Notes under the pieces: model-generated
Told to the model about the DNA's origin: nothing
Seen by the model: the letters and a program-made list of their open reading frames with translations, nothing else
Databases searched by the model: none
Shown: one piece after another, positions 1 through 8,079 of the stretch
Position numbering within the stretch: the stretch's first letter is position 1
How the letters are laid out: every line of letters begins with the position of its first letter
DNA from: Priestia aryabhattai
Lineage (GTDB): Bacteria > Bacillota > Bacilli > Bacillales > Bacillaceae_H
DNA: 64,000 nucleotides
Direction: 5' to 3'
Assembly (NCBI RefSeq): GCF_023715685.1
Contig: NZ_JAMBOQ010000001.1
Location: 1 to 64,000, forward strand
Program-made: the position numbers and the translations under genes

Positions 1-370
1 TACCCAATCATTCCTTCTGTCACTGAAAAAGTTGTATCTCTTGTAATCTAAATTCAGATTCCATTGAGATCAATCCCTCCCCGTTAGGTTATTAGCCTAA
101 CTTTTGAGATTAACGTCTCGCACCAAAGAACGACTTCATATCGATATAAATAATAACTCTGTTTGGTAGCTGCCCATAATCCATTGAAAGTACTTCTAAA
201 ATAAAGAACGTTCGTTCTCTACCGAATACGAACGAACGTTCGTTATCCAATAAAAACTCTAAAGTTTTCCCGATTATTGCTATTAATTATAATCGAATAT
301 TAATTATCGATGATCTGCCCCCAGAGCTATCACTATTTATAATAAAATGATTTTATTTTTCTCTGAGTTC
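1..370. other. Gene-free window edge with inverted repeats
   Basis: No convincing gene is seen here. Bases 83-101 form a perfect hairpin (GTTAGG, 7-nt loop, CCTAAC). Bases 106-119 can pair GAGA with TCTC. Bases 206-244 hold a cluster of CGTTCG inverted repeats, listed separately. An AT-rich hairpin near 342-358 (AATAAAA-TGA-TTTTATT) could weakly terminate the gene that ends at 371. Confidence 0.5.
206..244. repeat. res-like inverted repeat cluster (CGTTCG motifs)
   Basis: GAACGTTCGTTC at 206-217 faces a perfect 14-bp palindrome, AACGAACGTTCGTT, at 231-244. Together they make a 26-30 bp inverted-repeat unit starting CGTTCG and ending CGAACG. The same AACGTTCGT words occur in the res-like site beside the resolvase at 24.6-25.2 kb. 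Binding sites of Tn3-type serine resolvases also begin CGTTCG, so this may be a stray or partial resolvase site. No resolvase gene lies beside it in the window. Confidence 0.45.
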
Positions 371-1669
371 TTAAAATTCAAACCATCCTCGAAGACGAGA
401 AGCCTCCACTATTTTTCGAATTCCTTGTATATAGGCTGCAACTTTTAGGTTTGTTCCGAACTTATCCGCTGTATGGACAATGTTTAAAAAGCTTTCTGTC
501 ATTTTTTCTTTTAAACGTTCATCAACAAGCGCTGCTGGCCAGTAATAACCTTGATTGTTTTGACACCATTCAAAATATGAAACAATAACACCTCCAGAGT
601 TAGCGAGAATATCCGGAACAACCATTATTCCTTTTTTATCCAATATTTGAATAGCTTCCTTAGAAGTAGGACCGTTGGCAGCTTCAATAACAATTTGGCA
701 TTGAAGGCGCTCCGCATTTTCTCTTGTAATAACCCCCCCGATTGCAGCAGGAATTAATATATCACATTCTTTCTCTAATAGTTCTTGATTTGAAATTATG
801 TCATTATAAAGAGTAGTTACAACACCAAAAGAATCTCTATTTTCCATTAAATAGGGAATATCTAAGCCTTGCGGATCGTATAATGCTCCCAATGCATCTG
901 AAACTCCTACTACTTTTGCGCCTAATTCATGTAAATATTCAGCTAAATAACTCCCTACATTTCCAAACCCTTGGATAATAACACGCATGCCTTTAATAGG
1001 AATATTTTTTATTTCACTTACTAATTGAATTGTATATAAGACTCCTTTAGAAGTTGCAGTCTCTCGTCCTTCTGATCCACCAAGCACTAATGGTTTACCT
1101 GTGATAAATCCAGGAGAATCAAACTCACGAATGTGATCATATTCATCAAGCATCCAGGCCATAATTTGAGAATTTGTATACATATCCGGTGCAGGTATAT
1201 CTTTCGTTGGTCCGACAATTTGACTAACGGCTCTTACATACCCTCTGCTTAACTTTTGCAATTCCGATAAACTCATGTTTCTTGGCTCACATACAATGCC
1301 GCCTTTTGCTCCTCCATATGGAAGGTCAGTAATACCACATTTTAAGCTCATCCACCCTGCTAGTGCCTTAACTTCTTCAGCTGTAACATCTGGGTGAAAT
1401 CTTATACCGCCTTTTGTCGGGCCAGTTGCATCGTTGTGTTGGGCACGATATCCTTGAAATATTTGAGTAGTACCATCATCCATTTTTACGGGAATACTTA
1501 CCTCTAAAAACCTCATGGGCTTCTTCAAAAATTCAAATACTTCTTTTGGATAATTTAGATAACTAATAGCTTCTTTTAACGTTTCTTGAAATTCCTCTAA
1601 GGGATTATTTAACTCTACTGATTCCCCATGATGTGAAGTGTTTTCCATTTTTATAAGTTCTTTTTTCAT
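371..1669 (-). CDS. NAD-type glutamate dehydrogenase (RocG/GudB family)
   Basis: A 432-residue Glu/Leu/Phe/Val dehydrogenase that interconverts glutamate with 2-oxoglutarate and ammonia in the cytoplasm. The N-terminal catalytic domain carries the glycine-rich substrate motif PYGGAKGGI, with its lysine, near residue 120. The C-terminal Rossmann domain shows GFGNVGS near residue 235. Length is normal for the family (about 420-430). The ATG follows a GAGGGG ribosome site. It sits next to gabD/gabT, which feed succinate from GABA while GabT makes glutamate, so a role in removing that glutamate is plausible. RocG and GudB cannot be told apart from sequence alone. No sigma-54 promoter is visible upstream, unlike for gabT. 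Confidence 0.93.
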   Translation of the reverse strand: MKKELIKMENTSHHGESVELNNPLEEFQETLKEAISYLNYPKEVFEFLKKPMRFLEVSIPVKMDDGTTQIFQGYRAQHNDATGPTKGGIRFHPDVTAEEVKALAGWMSLKCGITDLPYGGAKGGIVCEPRNMSLSELQKLSRGYVRAVSQIVGPTKDIPAPDMYTNSQIMAWMLDEYDHIREFDSPGFITGKPLVLGGSEGRETATSKGVLYTIQLVSEIKNIPIKGMRVIIQGFGNVGSYLAEYLHELGAKVVGVSDALGALYDPQGLDIPYLMENRDSFGVVTTLYNDIISNQELLEKECDILIPAAIGGVITRENAERLQCQIVIEAANGPTSKEAIQILDKKGIMVVPDILANSGGVIVSYFEWCQNNQGYYWPAALVDERLKEKMTESFLNIVHTADKFGTNLKVAAYIQGIRKIVEASRLRGWFEF

Positions 1670-1791
1670 ATGGACCCCTCTTTTTCATTTAATAGTAGCT
1701 ATTTATAATCTCAAATGACTGATTATCATTCATTATATAGGTGGAAGATATAGCTCGTTTCATCAAATAGAGTGAAAATAAATATATTTAC

Positions 1792-1941
1792 CATCCACGC
1801 TCTTGCATTCTATGCTCAGGTAAAATAGTAGATACTTCAATGCCTTTCATTGCTGTTCCCAATCCTTTCAAAAGGGAAGCAATTAATTCATAATCTTCAT
1901 AATGAGTCGTTGCTTCTACAATTGAACGTGCAAATTATTAC
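1792..1941 (-). pseudogene. 3' remnant of an unidentified gene
   Basis: The minus strand encodes about 49 residues in one frame, starting [15 protein letters not shown] and ending [10 protein letters not shown] before a TAA. It is immediately preceded by two in-frame stop codons and has no start codon or ribosome site. The composition looks like the folded C-terminal end of a real protein rather than random translation. I do not recognise the family. It lies just downstream of gabD, so it may be what is left of a deleted gab-cluster gene. Confidence 0.4.
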
Positions 1942-1961
1942 TCATTGTAAGTTTTTCCTTT

Positions 1962-3431
1962 CTATCCTTCATTGTTCAACTCGATTGATATATATTTCAA
2001 TTCAAGGTACTCATCCATCCCATGATGACCGCCCTCACGTCCTAAACCACTTTCTTTATAGCCTCCAAAAGGTGCCTGTGCTACTGAAGGTAACCCATCA
2101 TTTAACCCAATAATTCCATATTCAAGTTCTTCACTAATATGAAAAGCACGGCTAAGATTTTGAGTAAAAACATAAGCTGCTAACCCATAATTAGTGTTGT
2201 TAGCTCGTTGAATAACTTCTTCCTCGGTTTTAAATGTAGTAATAGGAGCTAAGGGACCAAATATTTCCTCTCTCACACATAACATATGATCTTGTACGTT
2301 CCTAATAATAGTAGGTGGGTAATAAAATCCATCATTTGCTTCAGGCTTAGTACCGACATAGACAGTTTCTCCACCGTGTAACAATGCATCATCAATAAAC
2401 GACTTTACTTTGTCTACTGCTGCCTGATCAATTAATGGTCCAATATCTGTTCCCTCTTCGCATCCGTTCCCTACCTTTAGCTTCTCTAACTCATTTTTAA
2501 AGATTTCAATAAACTCATCCTCTTTAGATTCATGTACATATATTCTATTTGTACATATGCAAGTTTGACCAGCATTCCGAAACTTAGAGTTAATTAATCC
2601 TTTTGCCGCCTTTGATAAGTTGGCATCTTGCATTACAATAAAAGGCGCATTCCCCCCTAATTCAAGCGAGACTTTTTTTACATTTTCAGCAGCACCTTTC
2701 ATTAGTACTTTTCCTACCTCTGTAGACCCTGTAAAAGTTATTTTTCTAACTCGGTGGTCATTTAGCCACGCCTTACCAATCTCTTGTGAATTACCAGTTA
2801 CAACATTTAACACTCCCTTTGGAATACCGGCTTTTTCAGCCAACTCGGCTAATTTTAAAGCTGTTAATGGAGTTTCATTGGCTGGCTTTACAACTGCTGT
2901 GCAACCTGCTGCGAGGGCTGGTGCAACTTTTCGTGTAATCATAGCTGCTGGAAAGTTCCAGGGGGTAATGGCTGCAATAACTCCCACTGGTTCTTTGCGG
3001 ATGAAGATCCGCTTATCAGGATGTGAAGCTGGAATTGTCTCTCCATAGATTCGCTTTCCTTCTTCAGCGTACCAAGAAATAAAACTATTGGCATACATAA
3101 CTTCACCAATTGCTTCTTTTATCGGCTTTCCTTGTTCTTGGGTCATTATTTTTCCAATCTCTTCTTTACATTCATCAATTAAATGAAACCACTTCATCAA
3201 TACTTGACTACGCTCTTCAGCTGTTCTGTTTCTCCATTGTTTTAAGGCCTGGTAAGCAGCATCTACAGCTTGTTTAGCCTCATAAAATCCTCCTTGAGGA
3301 ATGAGCCCGACAATTTCATGAGTGGCTGGGTTTACTACTTTCCTTAATTCTTTGCATTCGCTACCTATCCAATTTCCATCAATATACATGCTAAATACTT
3401 GATTTTTTGCTTCGGTGCTATCGATCCTCAT
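1962..3431 (-). CDS. gabD: Succinate-semialdehyde dehydrogenase GabD
   Basis: A 489-residue aldehyde dehydrogenase that oxidises succinate semialdehyde to succinate with NAD(P)+, the second step of GABA breakdown. The NAD-binding FTGSTEVGK motif, the catalytic-base motif LELGGNAP and the catalytic cysteine in NAGQTCICTNR appear in the expected order, and length is typical. The ATG follows a GAGAGGGG ribosome site. It starts 15 bp after gabT, so the two are almost certainly co-transcribed from the sigma-54 promoter upstream of gabT. The gabT neighbour makes GABA the likely pathway. Confidence 0.94.
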   Translation of the reverse strand: MRIDSTEAKNQVFSMYIDGNWIGSECKELRKVVNPATHEIVGLIPQGGFYEAKQAVDAAYQALKQWRNRTAEERSQVLMKWFHLIDECKEEIGKIMTQEQGKPIKEAIGEVMYANSFISWYAEEGKRIYGETIPASHPDKRIFIRKEPVGVIAAITPWNFPAAMITRKVAPALAAGCTAVVKPANETPLTALKLAELAEKAGIPKGVLNVVTGNSQEIGKAWLNDHRVRKITFTGSTEVGKVLMKGAAENVKKVSLELGGNAPFIVMQDANLSKAAKGLINSKFRNAGQTCICTNRIYVHESKEDEFIEIFKNELEKLKVGNGCEEGTDIGPLIDQAAVDKVKSFIDDALLHGGETVYVGTKPEANDGFYYPPTIIRNVQDHMLCVREEIFGPLAPITTFKTEEEVIQRANNTNYGLAAYVFTQNLSRAFHISEELEYGIIGLNDGLPSVAQAPFGGYKESGLGREGGHHGMDEYLELKYISIELNNEG

Positions 3432-3446
3432 TTTTATTCCCCTCTC

Positions 3447-4796
3447 TTAGATATGTTGAACTGCTACTGCAGCTTCTATTGATTCTTCTAAAATTGCTAA
3501 ACCTTCCTTAAGCTGTTCATCTGTTATTGTCAAAGGCATTAGAATACGAATCACATTTCCAAATATACCTGCGCTTAATAAGAGCAGCCCTCTATTTATT
3601 GCTTCCTTTACGATTTTCTGAGTCGTTTCTTTATCTGGTTTCTTTGTATGCTTATCTGTTACGATTTCCAGCGCGCACATTGCTCCAAGACCTCGAACTC
3701 CGTCAACTTGCTCAAAACGAGCAGATAAATATTGAAATTTATTCAACACCTCTTTTCCTAATATTTTTGCTCGATTATTTAAATTCTCTTTTTCAATAAT
3801 TTCTAAGACTTCCAATGCTGCCCGACAACCTAGTGGACTTCCCGAATAAGTTCCCCCCAATTCGCCGGGTTCTGATACATCCATAATTTCTTTCCTACCA
3901 ATAACCCCACTGATTGGCACTCCAGCTCCCATTGATTTTGAGATTGTAATGAGATCAGGAGCAATATCAAAATGCTCGATAGCAAAATGTTTTCCTGTTC
4001 TTGCAAAACCAGTTTGAATTTCATCGGCAACAAATACAATGCTGTTTTCTTTACAAATTTCATATACTCGTTGTACAAATGCTTTGTTCGGAATAATAAA
4101 GCCACCTTCTCCTTGTACTGGCTCCATAACAACGGCAGCCACTGTTTGGGGAGAAACCTCTGTTACTAAAAATTGTTCAAATTGTTCAATTATGAATTCA
4201 TTATATTGCTGTTCAGTCATTTCCTTGGGTCTACGATACTCATATGGATAAGGAGCCTTATATACTTCAGGGGCAAAGGGACCGAATTCATATTTATATG
4301 GTTTAACTTTACTTGTCATCGTCATTGTCATTAATGTACGACCATGAAATCCCCGTGTAAATGAAATAACTCCTTGTCTTTTTGTATATTTCCTAGCTAT
4401 TTTCACTGCATTTTCTACTGCTTCCGCACCACTGTTAAAAAAAGCTGCTTGTTTTGGAAAATTTCCGGGTGCCAGTTCTGTTAATTTTTCTGCTAATTCA
4501 ATATAGGATTCATACATCATGACATTAAAACCTGTATGAATAAAATTTTCTAGTTGTTTTTGGAGGGCCTCTACCACCTGAGGATGGGAATGACCAACAT
4601 TTACTGTGCCGATTGCTCCCGCAAAATCAATAAATTTATTACCGTCCATATCTTCAACAAGGGCGCCATTTGCTTGTTTAACAAAGGCTGTACACCCATT
4701 GCTAATTCCTCGTGGAACTACTCTCTTTCTTCTGTCTAATAGATCCTGGGATTTTGGTCCTGGTATTACCGTATTTAACGTGATATGCTTCTGCAT
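3447..4796 (-). CDS. gabT: 4-aminobutyrate aminotransferase GabT
   Basis: A 449-residue class III PLP aminotransferase that moves the amino group of GABA to 2-oxoglutarate, giving succinate semialdehyde and glutamate. The cofactor region VADEIQTGFARTG and the PLP lysine in TISKSMGAGVP are present and the length is normal. The ATG follows an AAAAGGAG site. It is the first gene of gabT-gabD and lies downstream of a sigma-54 type -24/-12 promoter and the activator gene gabR, the arrangement described for Bacillus gab operons. Confidence 0.95.
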   Translation of the reverse strand: MQKHITLNTVIPGPKSQDLLDRRKRVVPRGISNGCTAFVKQANGALVEDMDGNKFIDFAGAIGTVNVGHSHPQVVEALQKQLENFIHTGFNVMMYESYIELAEKLTELAPGNFPKQAAFFNSGAEAVENAVKIARKYTKRQGVISFTRGFHGRTLMTMTMTSKVKPYKYEFGPFAPEVYKAPYPYEYRRPKEMTEQQYNEFIIEQFEQFLVTEVSPQTVAAVVMEPVQGEGGFIIPNKAFVQRVYEICKENSIVFVADEIQTGFARTGKHFAIEHFDIAPDLITISKSMGAGVPISGVIGRKEIMDVSEPGELGGTYSGSPLGCRAALEVLEIIEKENLNNRAKILGKEVLNKFQYLSARFEQVDGVRGLGAMCALEIVTDKHTKKPDKETTQKIVKEAINRGLLLLSAGIFGNVIRILMPLTITDEQLKEGLAILEESIEAAVAVQHI

Positions 4797-4900
4797 TTTA
4801 TATGCTCCTTTTATACAAGTTAATAGAATTCGATTTTTCTTATCTCATAATTTTCTCTATTATGTATTGATATGTTTAATCCCCCCTTTAGTTATGAACA

Positions 4901-4918
4901 TTGCAAGAACTATGCCAG
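4901..4918 (-). promoter_or_regulatory. Sigma-54 (SigL) promoter of gabT-gabD
   Basis: On the minus strand the sequence reads CTGGCATAGTTCTTGCAA. This gives the invariant GG, ten bases, then GC of the -24/-12 consensus (TGGCAC-N5-TTGCA). It lies about 105 bp upstream of gabT and next to a sigma-54 activator gene. Both elements match well, so this is one of the clearest promoters in the window. Confidence 0.9.
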
Positions 4919-4968
4919 GCAAAAGAAGTAGGGTTTCTCCGAATTTTTCATCAGAAATTTGCTTCTAG

Positions 4969-4986
4969 GTATGCATAGATGCATAC
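4969..4986. promoter_or_regulatory. Candidate GabR upstream activating site
   Basis: A perfect inverted repeat, GTATGCAT-AG-ATGCATAC, lies about 50 bp upstream of the -24 element. That is the usual distance for the enhancer site of a sigma-54 activator. Binding by GabR is an inference from position and symmetry. Confidence 0.6.
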
Positions 4987-5010
4987 TTTATGTACAGATG
5001 TATAAAAAAC

Positions 5011-5048
5011 AAATAAGCGATACAGATTTACATCTGTATCGCTTATTT
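5011..5048 (-). terminator. Rho-independent terminator of gabR
   Basis: A 17-bp perfect stem with a TTAC loop lies 18 bp beyond the gabR stop codon. On the minus strand it is followed by a T-rich tract (TTTGTTTTTTATA). It separates gabR from the gabT promoter region. Confidence 0.85.
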
Positions 5049-5065
5049 ACTACGAAATAATAAAA

Positions 5066-7195
5066 CTATAAAGAATTATTTTCCTGTTGTTCAATTAAAA
5101 TCTTCTGATATTTTCGACTGACAGAAGACTGGCTTATACCGAGAGCCTTTGCTGCTTTGGTGGTGGTCTTATATCTCTTCATTGCTAACAAAATTAATTG
5201 TTCTTCTACATAATTCTGTGCTTCGTGAAGTGGCATAATTTGAGTAAATGTTGGTTTTGCTTTTTTAAAATGATGACTGGCAGATAAAAATTCATTTACA
5301 AAGTCACCGTCAATAGTGGAATCATCAGCAGACACAGCTAATCTTTCAATCATGTTTTGAAGCTCACGTATGTTACCTGGCCATGGGTACACCTCTAATA
5401 AGTTAAGTGCATCCGGCGACAAATGATAATTTTTATTGTACTTTTTATTTAATTGTTGTAAAAAATGAAAGGCTAATAAGGGAATATCTTCTGATCGCTC
5501 ACGTAAAGGAGGAATATAAATGGGAATAACATTTAAACGATAAAACAAATCTTCGCGAAATGTTCCTTCCTCAACCATTTTCTCCAAACGTTTATTCGTT
5601 GCTGCAACAATTTGTACATTAATAGGTATAGGCCTTGTGCTTCCAATAGGAATGACCTCTTGTTCCTGCAAAACCCGGAGTAATTTTACCTGTAAGCTCA
5701 GAGGCATTTCACCAATCTCATCTAAAAACAGGATACCTTGATCTGCTTTCTTAAAGTAACCTACTTTCCCATTTTTATCAGCCCCGGTAAAAGATCCTTG
5801 AGTGTAACCAAATAATTCGCTTTCTAGTAAATTCTCCGGAATAGCCCCACAGTTTAATTTTAGAAATGGCTGGTTTGATCGGCTTCCCAATTGATGAATA
5901 GCCTGAGCAATAACTTCCTTTCCTACTCCTGACTCACCATAGATTAAAACTGTAGAAGAAAAATTAGAAATTTTATTTATTTGCTCTACAACCCGTTCCA
6001 TTTTTGAACTACAATAAATCAATTTTTCAAAAACCTTATTTTTACTCTTAAATGTATCCAATTCCTGTTTATATTGATTTGAAATCTTTTTAATTTCCCT
6101 TAGTTCAGTTTTTAACTTAGTAGTTTCCGTAATATCTCTTGATGCGATGATAATTCGTTCAATTTTTCCTTTTTCATCAAAAATAGGATTTCCCACTGCA
6201 AGAATTTTCTTACCATTGTCTGTTTCTTGTACGATGGAAACTTTCTTCTTGTGTTCAATAACTAAACGAGTTACGGATGGACTGAACAACCCTTTATCCT
6301 CTAATTCTATTAGATTTTTTCCAATAAAATCTTTTAAGTCTCTACGCCAGAACTCTGAAATAAAGCTATCGCTGTAACGAATGAGTTCCCCCTTATTGTT
6401 TACGACAAGGATCTCATCATATATGGTGGAAAGAATGGCATTTAAATCTTTATTTAAATTTTTTATATGTTCAATTTCCATAGCCATTTTCTCAACCATT
6501 GGTAAATCTTGAACAATGATAAGAACCCCTTCCACTTTCTGATTAAAGTTTGTAATTGGACTATAATCAACTAGGACACTTGTTTTATCAGTAATTTCGA
6601 GTTCATTTAAAATGGTCTCGTTTGATGAAAATACAGTATTTATATGTTCATCATTAAAAAGGGTTTTAGCAGACTTATTCATTACATCCTCACGGATCAT
6701 TTTCATCATTTTTATTCCTGAATCATTACAATTAACAATTTTTCTTTCTTGATCTACTACAAAGATTCCCATAGGAATAGAGGCGAGAATGATTTTTAAT
6801 AAATCAAAACTATGTCTATTTTCTTGCTTAAAAAGTTCAACTAATACGTCTTCCCTTCTTATATAACCTATGACTTCTTCTTGTTTATCTTTAACAAGGG
6901 CTATAGGTTCTCCAATAATTTGAAAAAGGAGAGGTAACGAAATTGTTTCATTTAATTTACATACATTTTCTAATGAAACAGCATTTTCTACTAAGTCTAT
7001 AAGTGTAGTACTTTGCTCCGTTTGATTAGTTAATAAAAAATCTTTCAAACGAATATAAGAAAATAGTTGGCTGTCTTTCATAAGGAAAAGAAACGGATCA
7101 GAGTAATTTTTCAGTTGATGTTGCCATCCCTCTTCAGGGCAATCAATTGATATTGAAATAATTGGTCTTATTTTCTCTTTATCTAGTAAAAACAT
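5066..7195 (-). CDS. gabR: Sigma-54-dependent activator GabR (PAS-PAS-AAA+-HTH)
   Basis: A 709-residue enhancer-binding protein that would remodel sigma-54 polymerase at the gabT promoter. In order it shows an N-terminal region with CBS-like character (to about 130), two PAS-like domains (about 135-240 and 250-355), the AAA+ domain with Walker A GESGVGKE near 415 and Walker B GILFLDEIGEM near 480, and a C-terminal Fis-type helix-turn-helix (KALGISQSSVSRKY). The sigma-54 contact loop reads GSFTGA rather than the canonical GAFTGA. The ATG has a strong AAGGAGGA site. Its position beside the -24/-12 promoter of gabT supports the name; the inducer (GABA or succinate semialdehyde) is inferred. Confidence 0.88.
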   Translation of the reverse strand: MFLLDKEKIRPIISISIDCPEEGWQHQLKNYSDPFLFLMKDSQLFSYIRLKDFLLTNQTEQSTTLIDLVENAVSLENVCKLNETISLPLLFQIIGEPIALVKDKQEEVIGYIRREDVLVELFKQENRHSFDLLKIILASIPMGIFVVDQERKIVNCNDSGIKMMKMIREDVMNKSAKTLFNDEHINTVFSSNETILNELEITDKTSVLVDYSPITNFNQKVEGVLIIVQDLPMVEKMAMEIEHIKNLNKDLNAILSTIYDEILVVNNKGELIRYSDSFISEFWRRDLKDFIGKNLIELEDKGLFSPSVTRLVIEHKKKVSIVQETDNGKKILAVGNPIFDEKGKIERIIIASRDITETTKLKTELREIKKISNQYKQELDTFKSKNKVFEKLIYCSSKMERVVEQINKISNFSSTVLIYGESGVGKEVIAQAIHQLGSRSNQPFLKLNCGAIPENLLESELFGYTQGSFTGADKNGKVGYFKKADQGILFLDEIGEMPLSLQVKLLRVLQEQEVIPIGSTRPIPINVQIVAATNKRLEKMVEEGTFREDLFYRLNVIPIYIPPLRERSEDIPLLAFHFLQQLNKKYNKNYHLSPDALNLLEVYPWPGNIRELQNMIERLAVSADDSTIDGDFVNEFLSASHHFKKAKPTFTQIMPLHEAQNYVEEQLILLAMKRYKTTTKAAKALGISQSSVSRKYQKILIEQQENNSL

Positions 7196-7309
7196 AGATG
7201 TTCCTCCTTCTATCTCCTTATTTTATCATTTGAAAAATCTGATTATATGAAAATAATTGTTTTTTCTATTGAATCTATCGTAATTGTAATATTTCCTCTC
7301 ACTGGGAAA

Positions 7310-7335
7310 AGAGGAGATGGTTATTCATCTCCTCT
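7310..7335 (-). terminator. Terminator of the small lipoyl-like gene
   Basis: A 10-bp stem (AGAGGAGATG / CATCTCCTCT) with a 6-nt loop is followed on the minus strand by TTTTCCC. It sits 17 bp beyond the stop codon at 7352. Confidence 0.7.
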
Positions 7336-7351
7336 CTGGCAGATTTCCTCT

Positions 7352-7603
7352 TTACTGGTTTTCAATTAAAAAGGAATCCTCTTTAACAAAGGCAAGTACC
7401 ATACCAGGTATTACACGATCTCCTTTTTGCACCTCTAAAGAATGTACTTTTCCACTTAGTTTAACCCTTACAGTTTCGATATTTCCTTCGCTATTCCTTA
7501 TAGTAAACAAAGGTTTCCCTTCATATATTTGTGAGTGAATTTGAATGAGTATATCTTCAATAACTCCATAACATGAACTCATAATAAATTCATGACTAAT
7601 CAT
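7352..7603 (-). CDS. Small barrel-sandwich (biotinyl/lipoyl-like) protein
   Basis: The best start is the ATG at 7603, giving 83 residues, because AAAGGGGA lies seven bases before it. The upstream extension to 7642 has no ribosome site. The sequence has two similar halves, each of hammerhead type: GVIEDILIQIHSQIYEGKPLF and later LSGKVHSLEVQKGDRVIPGMVLAFV. This matches the fold of biotin/lipoyl carrier domains, but no acceptor lysine motif (such as MKM) is present, so it is unlikely to be a normal carrier. It lies downstream of a DUF3055-like gene and the PuuP-like permease, and upstream of gabR. Function unknown. Confidence 0.7.
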   Translation of the reverse strand: MISHEFIMSSCYGVIEDILIQIHSQIYEGKPLFTIRNSEGNIETVRVKLSGKVHSLEVQKGDRVIPGMVLAFVKEDSFLIENQ

Positions 7604-7656
7604 ATTATAATCCCCTTTCATTTTACCTGCTGGATGCTCCAATAGGAGCTAAAGAA

Positions 7657-7914
7657 TTATATCTGCTGCAAAACTAGCTGTAAAAATGTCTTGCACTGAA
7701 TAATATCTACTATCTTAATCCCTAGCTTTTCTATCTGTAGTTCCTCATCTTCCATATCATCGCTACATAATAGCGCCATATTTCCTGTTTGTATAAAAAT
7801 GACCATGGCTTTTCCACAAAACATATTTGAGTAAATAATTGAAAAGTCATATCGACAATCATCTGTTGCAATACAATAATAATAAACAATCGGTGTTTCT
7901 TTCTCCTGTAGCAA
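7657..7914 (-). CDS. DUF3055/SAV0927-like small protein
   Basis: About 85 residues. The pattern of a short N-terminal strand, a central YDFSIIYSNMFCGKAMVI segment and an acidic C-terminal half resembles the DUF3055 (SAV0927) family, whose function is unknown. The start is uncertain. A TTG at 7914 has no good ribosome site, while an AAAAGGAA site lies about 22 bp further up but is followed only by rare ATA/ATT codons in frame. The neighbouring lipoyl-like gene lies 53 bp downstream. The family call rests on remembered pattern and needs a profile search. Confidence 0.55.
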   Translation of the reverse strand: MLQEKETPIVYYYCIATDDCRYDFSIIYSNMFCGKAMVIFIQTGNMALLCSDDMEDEELQIEKLGIKIVDIIQCKTFLQLVLQQI

Positions 7915-8079
7915 ATTTTCATTATTTATAAAATAATTCCTTTTATAAAATTTATTTTCACAAGAACTAAATATTTCCTCTTATATAAATCACTCATAAG
8001 GCAAATTAATCTCCAACATAATAATAAGTCCCAACATCTAATTACATATTTGCAATTACATTATTCCGATAGTAAACGC

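Noticed and set aside
20..64. 14-codon minus-strand frame after GGGAGGGA at the left edge (MESEFRLQEIQLFQ)
   Set aside because: It stops inside the window after 14 codons and has no further support; at most a broken fragment or leader.
1717..1740. Fur-like half site TGATTATCATTCATT upstream of glutamate dehydrogenase
   Set aside because: Only one half matches well; too weak beside the clear boxes at 55393 and 57588.
3830..4132. 100-codon frame inside gabT
   Set aside because: Shadow of gabT in another frame on the same strand; gabT is full length and well supported.
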